Program-made: the position numbers and the translations under genes
Source of the DNA: Streptomyces sp. CG4
GTDB lineage: Bacteria > Actinomycetota > Actinomycetes > Streptomycetales > Streptomycetaceae
NCBI RefSeq assembly: GCF_041080655.1
Contig: NZ_CP163525.1
Coordinates: 3,596,001 to 3,660,000, forward strand
Direction: 5' to 3'
DNA length: 64,000 nt
Part shown: piece by piece, positions 58,170 through 64,000 of the stretch
How positions within the stretch are numbered: position 1 is the stretch's first letter
How the letters are laid out: each line of letters opens with the position of its first letter
Notes under the pieces: model-generated
Database searches by the model: none
What the model saw: only the letters and a program-made list of their open reading frames with translations
What the model was told of the DNA's origin: nothing

Positions 58170-59897
58170 GTGGACCACGCACCAGGCATACCCCGACCCC
58201 GCGGACGGCGAATCACCCTGTGGTCCGCCGCCACCGCGCTCGCCCTCTCCGTCGCGGGCCTCACCGCGGCCGCCGGCCCGGCCTCCGCGGCGGACGTCAA
58301 CAACGTCAGCAACGCGGGCTTCGAGTCGGGCCTGTCCGGCTGGACCTGTACGGCGGGCAGCGGCACGACGGTCTCCTCCCCGGTGCACAGCGGGAGTGCC
58401 GCCCTGAAGGCGACCCCGGCCGGCCAGGACGACGCCCAGTGCACCGAGACGGTCGCGGTCAAGCCCAACTCGACGTACACGCTCAGCGCGTGGGTGCAGG
58501 GCGGCTACTCCTACCTGGGCGTGACGGGCACCGGCACGACGGACGTCTCGACCTGGACTCCCGACACCACGGCCTGGAAACAGCTGTCGACGACCTTCAC
58601 CACAGGCGCGTCCACGACCTCCGTCACCGTCTACACCCACGGCTGGTACGGCCAGGCGGCCTACTACGCCGACGACGTCTCGGTCTACGGCCCCGACGGC
58701 GGCTCGGGCGGCGATCCGGCCCCGACGGTCCCGGCGACGCCGTCAGGCTTGTCCGTCTCCGGTACGACGTCCTCGTCGGTGTCGTTGGCGTGGACCGGGG
58801 TCTCCGGCGCGACGGGCTACAACGTCTACCGCGACGGCACGAAGGTGACGGCGGTGACGGGAACGTCGGCCACGGTGAGCGGACTGTCCGCCGCCACGTC
58901 GTACACCTTCTCCGTGACGGCGGCGAACGCGGCGGGCGAGTCGGCGAAGTCGGCGTCGGTGACGGGCACGACGGCGTCCACCGGCACCGGTGGCGGCGGA
59001 ACCGGAGCGGCCCTCCCCAAGCACGCGGTGACCGGCTACTGGCAGAACTTCAACAACGGCGCGACGGTCCAGAAGCTGTCGGACGTCCCGTCGTCGTACG
59101 ACATCATCGCGGTGGCCTTCGCGGACGCGGCGTCGACGCCGGGCGCGGTGACCTTCACCCTGGACTCGTCCGGTCTGGGCGGCTACACGGTCGACCAGTT
59201 CAAGGCGGACATCAAGGCGAAGCAGGCGGCCGGCAAGAAGGTCGTCATCTCGATCGGCGGCCAGAACGGCACGGTGTCGATCAACGACTCCGCCTCGGCG
59301 ACGAACTTCGCGAACTCGGTCTACTCGCTGATGCAGACGTACGGCTTCGACGGCGTGGACATCGACCTGGAGAACGGCCTCAACGCGACGTACATGACGC
59401 AGGCGCTGCGCGACCTGTCGGCGAAGGCGGGCTCGTCCCTGATCATCACGATGGCCCCCCAGACGATCGACATGCAGTCGACGTCGAACGCCTACTTCCA
59501 GACGGCGCTGAACGTGAAGGACATCCTGACCGTCGTCAACATGCAGTACTACAACAGCGGTTCCATGCTGGGCTGCGACGGCAAGGTGTACAGCCAGGGG
59601 TCGGTGGACTTCCTCACGGCCTTGGCCTGCATCCAGCTGCAGGGCGGCCTGGCCCCGTCCCAGGTGGGCCTCGGCCTCCCGGCTTCCACGAGCGCGGCGG
59701 GCAGCGGCTACGTATCTCCCTCGGTGGTGAACAACGCGCTGGATTGCCTGACGGTGGGCACGAACTGCGGTTCCTTCAAGCCGTCGAAGACGTATCCGGA
59801 CCTGCGCGGCGCGATGACCTGGTCCACGAACTGGGACGCGGCGGCGGGGAACGCGTGGTCGGGCTCGGTGGGGGCGCATGTGCACGTACTGCCGTGA
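58170..59897 (+). CDS. secreted GH18 chitinase with CBM and FN3 domains
   Basis: A 575-aa enzyme that cleaves chitin. Signal peptide about 1-40 (TLWSAATALALSVAGLTAAA, ASA), carbohydrate-binding module (about 42-175; VSNAGFESGLSGWTCTAGSG), FN3 domain (about 190-272), Gly/Thr linker, then GH18 barrel (about 285-575) with the catalytic DxxDxDxE in FDGVDIDLEN and MQYYNSGSM. GTG 58170 has GGAGG 6 nt upstream. Confidence 0.95.
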   Translation: MDHAPGIPRPRGRRITLWSAATALALSVAGLTAAAGPASAADVNNVSNAGFESGLSGWTCTAGSGTTVSSPVHSGSAALKATPAGQDDAQCTETVAVKPNSTYTLSAWVQGGYSYLGVTGTGTTDVSTWTPDTTAWKQLSTTFTTGASTTSVTVYTHGWYGQAAYYADDVSVYGPDGGSGGDPAPTVPATPSGLSVSGTTSSSVSLAWTGVSGATGYNVYRDGTKVTAVTGTSATVSGLSAATSYTFSVTAANAAGESAKSASVTGTTASTGTGGGGTGAALPKHAVTGYWQNFNNGATVQKLSDVPSSYDIIAVAFADAASTPGAVTFTLDSSGLGGYTVDQFKADIKAKQAAGKKVVISIGGQNGTVSINDSASATNFANSVYSLMQTYGFDGVDIDLENGLNATYMTQALRDLSAKAGSSLIITMAPQTIDMQSTSNAYFQTALNVKDILTVVNMQYYNSGSMLGCDGKVYSQGSVDFLTALACIQLQGGLAPSQVGLGLPASTSAAGSGYVSPSVVNNALDCLTVGTNCGSFKPSKTYPDLRGAMTWSTNWDAAAGNAWSGSVGAHVHVLP

Positions 59898-59917
59898 CAT
59901 GAGAATCGGCTGACGAC

Positions 59918-59948
59918 GAGCCCGGGTCCGCAACGGCGGCCCGGGCTC
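59918..59948. terminator. chitinase terminator
   Basis: GAGCCCGGG (59918-59926) pairs with CCCGGGCTC (59940-59948), 13-nt loop. Confidence 0.75.
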
Positions 59949-60035
59949 TGTCATTTCAGTGGCCCGGACGGCCGCACATTGCGATCATGAACCGACGCCA
60001 CCGACACACGACCAACCACTGAGGAACAGCCCGCC

Positions 60036-60302
60036 ATGCCCGTACCCGCCGACCCGACGGTCCTCCATCCGATGCCCGAGCAGCCGCGGGTGGTGCTGCT
60101 CAAGCCGCTGGTGAAGTCCCCGCTGATCGAGGTCGGGGAGTACTCGTACTACGACGACCGGGACATCGCCCGCCTGCCGGCGGTGGCCTGGTGGGACTGG
60201 CCCGTGGAGCACATCACCGAGCACGTGCGCACGATCATGTCCGGCAGCATCGCGGATCTGGCGGCCGCGGCCCCGGACCGGGGAACGGTGCGGCACGCAT
60301 GA
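60036..60302 (+). pseudogene. Vat-type acetyltransferase with central domain deleted
   Basis: 88 codons. The first 43 residues (PMPEQPRVVLLKPLVKSP, IEVGEYSYYDD) are the N-terminus and the last 45 (DIARLPAVAWWDWPVEHITE to the end) the C-terminus of CatB/Vat xenobiotic acetyltransferases. The left-handed beta-helix with the active site, about 120 residues, is missing between YYDD and RDIARL. The join is in frame, so this was one clean deletion, perhaps by recombination between short TACGACGAC-like repeats. The product cannot be a working acetyltransferase. Confidence 0.85.
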
Positions 60303-60570
60303 CCGACCACGCCTGTATCTGCCCACCCGGCAGCCGGCGCCTGAGCAGTTCGTCTCCGTCGGGAGTGCCGACGACGTCCTGCGCCGGATGGTCGATGCCG
60401 TCGCCCCGCAGGAGGCGGAGACCGACGGCATGGACTGGGGGCCGCCCTCGCTCGCGTGCCCGGGCAACGGCGACCGGTGCTCCAGCCGGAGCTGTCGATC
60501 ACCGCGATCTGCTCGCCGGCGACCTCGACCGTGTCGAGCGGCGCCGGTCCTGAGGATGCCTCCCACCGCC
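60303..60570 (+). pseudogene. degenerate coding remnant
   Basis: No intact gene. One frame gives RPRLYLPTRQPAPEQFVSVG then SADDVLRRMVDAVAPQEAE with gene-like codon use but has no start, and it loses sense after about 60470. It looks like the tail of a lost gene; origin unknown. The terminator of the minus-strand gene at 60578 may also lie here. Confidence 0.4.
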
Positions 60571-60577
60571 CGGGTGG

Positions 60578-61123
60578 TCAGTCGCCGTCCTCGAAGTACG
60601 CGTCCAGCACCGCGTCCAGCTGGTCGTCCCACTCCTTGAAGCGGGACCTGGCCGTCGCCTCGATCTCGATCGGGTACCAGCGGCGGTCCGGGGTGTGCAC
60701 GGTGATCGTGTAGCGCTTGCCGAAGCGGGGGGACTCGGTCTCGACCGCGGCGATCTCGTCCCAGGTGAACTCGCAGGACTCCTCGTCCAGGCGGAGCCGG
60801 ACGCCCTTGCGGTCGGCCGCGATCTTCGCTCGGCGGTCGGAGGCCTCGAAGACCGGGCCGTCGTCCGGGCCGTCGGCGTCCGGGCCGTCGTCCTCCGTGG
60901 TCTCCTCGGGCTCCTCGGGCCCCTCGGACCCCTCGGACACGGTCGCGTCCTCCGGCTCTGCCGAGGCCTCCGTGTCCTGCGGCTCCGGCTCCTCGCGCTT
61001 GGCCTGGGACGGGACCGTGAGTCCGGGGATGAACGCCGGGTCGAAACCGGCGCCCGTCACGGGCTCGGCCTTCATCGGCTCGGCCTCGGACGGCTTGCTG
61101 TTCGCTCCTATGCGCTGCTCCAC
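60578..61123 (-). CDS. acidic protein with C-terminal PH-like domain
   Basis: A 181-aa protein. Residues about 20-95 are a Glu/Asp/Pro-rich disordered region; the C-terminal half (about 100-181; RRAKIAADRKGVRLRLDEES, WDEIAAVETESPRF, YTITVHTPDRRWYPIEIEA) looks like a PH-like barrel of the DUF-type seen in many actinobacteria. Function unknown. GTG 61121-61123 with a CATACT -10-like box 6 nt upstream suggests a leaderless mRNA. Confidence 0.78.
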   Translation of the reverse strand: MEQRIGANSKPSEAEPMKAEPVTGAGFDPAFIPGLTVPSQAKREEPEPQDTEASAEPEDATVSEGSEGPEEPEETTEDDGPDADGPDDGPVFEASDRRAKIAADRKGVRLRLDEESCEFTWDEIAAVETESPRFGKRYTITVHTPDRRWYPIEIEATARSRFKEWDDQLDAVLDAYFEDGD

Positions 61124-61196
61124 GGCGGCAGTATGGACGACATCCCTGTGCCGGAACCAGTCAGCCCGCCCATCCCAGGGTGCACTCACGTCACGT

Positions 61197-62678
61197 TCAC
61201 ACGAACACGCTCACCACCGCCGCCACCGCGAACCCCGCCACCGACAGCACCGACTCCAGGACCGTCCAGGTCCTCAGGGTGTCGCGTTCGCTGATGCCGA
61301 AGTACTTCGCCACCATCCAGAAGCCTCCGTCGTTGACGTGCGAGGCGAAGATGGAGCCCGCCGAGACGGCCATGATGACCAGGGCCACGAATGGCTGAGA
61401 GTGGTCGCCCTCCGTCAGGAGCGGGGCCACGATGCCCGCCGTCGTGACGATCGCCACCGTCGCCGAGCCCTGCGCCACCCGCAGGACCAGTGAGATCAGG
61501 TACGACAGGACGATCACCGGCAGGCCCACGCCGTGGAACGTGTCCGACAGCGCCTGGGCCACCCCGCTCGTCTTCAGGACCGCGCCGAAGATCCCGCCCG
61601 CGCCGACCACCAGCAGGATGTTGCCCACCGGCTTCAGGGATGAAGTGGACACCGTTTCCAGGGACTTGCGGGACCAGCCGCGGCGGAGTCCCAGCAGCCA
61701 GTACGCCAGCAGCAGGGCCAGTGTCAGGGCCACGAACGGGCTGCCGAAGAACTCCAGGACCGAGCGGGTGGGGGACGGGGCCAGGGCGATCGAGGAGAAG
61801 GTCGCGGCCAGGATCAGGATCAGCGGCGTTCCGATGATGAGCAACACCGTGCCCAGCGGTGCCGGATGCTCCTGCGGCTCCACGCCCTGCGCGCGCTGCT
61901 CGGCCACCACCGCCCGCTTCGCCTCCTCCGCCGCCTCGGCCATGTCCTGCGGTACGGCGACGAAGATCCGCTGTCCGATCCAGGCCGAGAACGCCCAGGC
62001 CGCCAGCACGGCCGGGATGCCGCAGACGATGCCCATGAGGACGACCCAGCCGAGCTGGACGTGGAGGAGACCGGCGGCCGCCACCGGGCCGGGGTGCGGT
62101 GGCAGGAAGGCGTGGGTCATCGACAGGCCCGCCAGCAGGGGCAGGCAGTAGAGCAGGATCGACTTGCCGCCGCGCTTCGCCGCCGCGTAGACCAGCGGGG
62201 CCAGGACGAAGATGCCCACGTCGAAGAAGACCGGGATGCCGAAGACCAGGCCCGTCAGGCCCATGGCGAGAGGGGCGCGCTTCTCGCCGGACAACGCCAG
62301 CAGCCGGGCCGCCAGCACTTCCGCTCCGCCGCTCACCTCCAGGATCGCGCCGAGCATCGTGCCGAGGCCGATGATGATCGCGACGTGGCCGAGGATGCCG
62401 CCCATGCCGGACTCGATGGTGGAGACGGCGTCGGAGCGCTGGACCGTGCCGAAGAGTTCGGTGACCGACAGACCGGCCAGCAGGCCCACGGCTATGGAGA
62501 CGGCGAGGAGGGCCACGAACGGCTGGAGCCTGACCTTGATGATCAGGAAGAGGAGGAGGGCTATGCCCAGTGCCGCGACCGTGAGGAGGCCGGGGGTGCC
62601 GTCGAGGAGGAGGAGCAGGCCTCCGGTGTGGGGTGGTGGCGGTGCGGTGGGGGTGGCTGCGGCAACGTAGTGGGACAT
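61197..62678 (-). CDS. GntP-family gluconate/organic acid permease
   Basis: A 493-aa polytopic transporter (about 12-14 helices). Family marks: ESGMGGILGHVAIIIGLGTM (quoted in part), GIPVFFDVGIFVLAPL, MTHAFLPPHPGPVAAA and AQGSATVAIVTTAGI. GntP members import gluconate or related hydroxy acids; next to RidA and IclR genes the substrate may be a D-amino acid derivative or sugar acid, which is inference. Confidence 0.92.
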   Translation of the reverse strand: MSHYVAAATPTAPPPPHTGGLLLLLDGTPGLLTVAALGIALLLFLIIKVRLQPFVALLAVSIAVGLLAGLSVTELFGTVQRSDAVSTIESGMGGILGHVAIIIGLGTMLGAILEVSGGAEVLAARLLALSGEKRAPLAMGLTGLVFGIPVFFDVGIFVLAPLVYAAAKRGGKSILLYCLPLLAGLSMTHAFLPPHPGPVAAAGLLHVQLGWVVLMGIVCGIPAVLAAWAFSAWIGQRIFVAVPQDMAEAAEEAKRAVVAEQRAQGVEPQEHPAPLGTVLLIIGTPLILILAATFSSIALAPSPTRSVLEFFGSPFVALTLALLLAYWLLGLRRGWSRKSLETVSTSSLKPVGNILLVVGAGGIFGAVLKTSGVAQALSDTFHGVGLPVIVLSYLISLVLRVAQGSATVAIVTTAGIVAPLLTEGDHSQPFVALVIMAVSAGSIFASHVNDGGFWMVAKYFGISERDTLRTWTVLESVLSVAGFAVAAVVSVFV

Positions 62679-62792
62679 ACGGGGGTCCTCTTCTTGAATG
62701 CATCCTGCTTCTGGGTAGGGGGGAGCGCGGCACGGCACCTCGGAAGGCGCCGTGCCGTGACAGACGTACGGAGTGCGGGAGTTGACCGGCCG

Positions 62793-63203
62793 TCAGCCGA
62801 GTACGGCGAGCGCGTCGATCTCGATGAGGAGGCCGGCCGGGAGACCGACGTAGACCGTGGTCCGGGCGGCGGGCGGCTGGGTGAGGCCCTGCTCCTCGAA
62901 GTAGCCGTTGTAGATCTCGTTCATCTCGGCGAAGTGGTCCACGTCGGTCAGATAGACGCGGATCATCATCACGTCGTCCCAGCTCGCGCCGCCCTCTTCG
63001 AGGATCGCCCGGACGTTGGCGAGGGTCTGCAGGGTCTGTGCGCGCAGGGTGGGACCGGCCGGCGTCGGGGGCTTGCCCTCCTCGGCGGGCAGGAAGCCGA
63101 CCTGGCCGGCGACCTGGAGGATGTTGCCCTTCTTCACGCCGTGCGAGAACTTCGCGGGCGGGGTGGTGTGGGTCTTCGGGGTGAGCGCGATCTTGTCCGT
63201 CAT
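62793..63203 (-). CDS. RidA/YjgF family enamine/imine deaminase
   Basis: A 136-aa protein: HGVKKGNILQVAGQVGFLP, LANVRAILEEGGASWDDVM, RVYLTDVDHFAEMNEIYNGY and a PPARTTVYVGLPAG end (Arg of the active site). RidA hydrolyses reactive imines from PLP enzymes. Start overlaps the IclR stop by 4 bp. Confidence 0.94.
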   Translation of the reverse strand: MTDKIALTPKTHTTPPAKFSHGVKKGNILQVAGQVGFLPAEEGKPPTPAGPTLRAQTLQTLANVRAILEEGGASWDDVMMIRVYLTDVDHFAEMNEIYNGYFEEQGLTQPPAARTTVYVGLPAGLLIEIDALAVLG

Positions 63204-63961
63204 TCGGGGTCCCTTACTGGCGTTCTTCCGGAGTACTCCCCGCTGATCGCGTCCGCGGTGCGGCGGACCTGCGGGAGCAGGGTGAGGAGTTCCTCGGCGG
63301 TGACGACGACGTTCGGCGCGGACACCGACATCGCGGCGACCACCCGGCCATCGGCGCCGCGGATGGGGGCGGCGACGCAGTTGATGGACTCCTCGTGGCC
63401 GCCGAGGTCGGTGGCCCAGCCCTGTTCGCGGACCTTCTCCAACTCCCGCAGGAACGCGGGGGCGTTGGGGGTCGAGCGGGCCGTGTACAGGGGGTAGTCG
63501 AGCTTGTCCGCGAGGGCGTGGCGCTCGGGTTCGGGCAGGTCGGCGAGGAGGAGTTTGGCGACGGCCGCGACCGTGATGGCGACGGGCTTGCCGATCCGCG
63601 AGTACATGCGGACCGGGTAGCGGCTCTCCACCTTGTCGATGTAGAGGACCTCGCCCTCCTCGTACACGGCGAGGTGCACGGTGTGGCCGCAGGCCTCGTT
63701 CAGCCGTACGAGGTGGGGGTGGGCGATCTCGCGGATGTCGAGGTTCTCCATCGCCTCCTGGGCGAGGGCGAAGAGGCGGGCGCCGAGGCGGTAGCGCTGG
63801 TCGGACTGGCGGTAGACCAGGCCGTGCTCGTGCAGGGTGCGCAGGAGGCGGAGCGCCGTGGACTTGTGCACGCCCAGGCGGTCGGCGACCTGGCCGAGGT
63901 CGGCGGGGCCCTCGGCGAGCAGCGGCAGGATGCTCAGGGCGCGGTCGACGGTCTGACTCAT
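63200..63961 (-). CDS. IclR-family transcriptional regulator
   Basis: A 253-aa regulator: winged helix (about 5-65; LGQVADRLGVHKSTALRLLR) and IclR effector domain (SRIGKPVAITVAAVAKLLLA, EESINCVAAPIRGADGRVVA, AMSVSAPN). It most likely controls the RidA-GntP unit in response to the transported compound. Start overlaps an upstream gene's stop (ATGA). Confidence 0.94.
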   Translation of the reverse strand: MSQTVDRALSILPLLAEGPADLGQVADRLGVHKSTALRLLRTLHEHGLVYRQSDQRYRLGARLFALAQEAMENLDIREIAHPHLVRLNEACGHTVHLAVYEEGEVLYIDKVESRYPVRMYSRIGKPVAITVAAVAKLLLADLPEPERHALADKLDYPLYTARSTPNAPAFLRELEKVREQGWATDLGGHEESINCVAAPIRGADGRVVAAMSVSAPNVVVTAEELLTLLPQVRRTADAISGEYSGRTPVRDPE

Positions 63962-64000
63962 GGGGTGTTCGCCTCCTCGGTGACCCGCTCGGCCTGCGTC
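63958..64000 (-). CDS. 3' end of an upstream gene of the IclR operon
   Basis: Reading minus-strand from the right edge, codons give TQAERVTEEANTP then TGA (63958-63960), overlapping the IclR ATG (ATGA). Only 13 codons are visible, so the product cannot be named. Confidence 0.55.
   Translation of the reverse strand, partial: TQAERVTEEANTP

Noticed and set aside
1..64000. tRNA, rRNA, CRISPR arrays and insertion sequences
   Set aside because: I looked on both strands for tRNA cloverleaf arms, regular direct repeats with spacers and transposase motifs and found none I could support; a tRNAscan-SE or CRISPR scan would settle it.

Overview
The window is a piece of a high-GC actinobacterial chromosome, almost certainly Streptomyces. 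The support is the GC-rich third codon positions, frequent GTG starts, and a marker set of WhiB-family protein, SARP/BTAD regulator, XRE-DUF5753/DUF397 pair, DasR-type chitinase promoter, OxyR-AhpC-AhpD and a Streptomyces-style Tad/Flp cluster. No tRNA, rRNA, CRISPR array or transposase was seen.

Layout. 0-9 kb is core: ispH (partial), an APC permease with a 3' frameshift, xseA-xseB, a nitroreductase, DUF4245, glpX, a WhiB protein, a DUF1707 protein and class I fumarase. 9.2-14.9 kb is an accessory island between the class I and class II fumarases (a secreted SGNH esterase lies between the island and fumC). It holds a membrane-anchored NTF2-like protein, a membrane protein, a TIR-like protein, a divergent two-TM/macro protein and a SARP-BTAD-macro fusion. 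The membrane protein (C-terminus) and the TIR protein (N-terminus) share a 19-residue Asn-rich motif, as in bacterial amyloid signalling pairs. The two macro proteins resemble ThsA of type II Thoeris. This is the best candidate for an undescribed system: a TIR signalling module with an effector arm (TM-macro) and a transcriptional arm (SARP-macro).

16.5-29.7 kb is core again: fumC, DUF402, a SpoIIE-type phosphatase with a small coupled ORF upstream, a bifunctional PBP, an SPFH/ribbon-helix-helix pair, a PadR-ABC-FtsX operon and oxyR. 29.97-35.64 kb is a 5.7-kb serine-integrase element inserted inside ahpC. The native 5' end of ahpC is stranded at the left edge. The element carries its own ahpC 5' end and promoter, so a full-length hybrid AhpC is rebuilt at the right edge, followed by ahpD. 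Inside the element are the integrase, a 54-codon zinc-finger-like protein, a GntR/UTRA repressor with operator-like repeats, a long structured inverted repeat, two small genes and an XRE-DUF397 pair.

36.6-46.6 kb is mixed housekeeping: AI-2E-family permease, a secreted transglycosylase-like protein, PhoH, a cis-prenyltransferase, a probable 6C small RNA, a methyltransferase, DinB, a deaminase pseudogene, GNAT, an LLM oxidoreductase, DUF192 and DUF3224. 46.6-57.8 kb is a 14-gene Tad/Flp pilus locus on the minus strand with an embedded two-component system. 58-64 kb has a GH18 chitinase with a DasR-like site, an acetyltransferase with its central domain deleted, and an IclR-RidA-GntP cluster.
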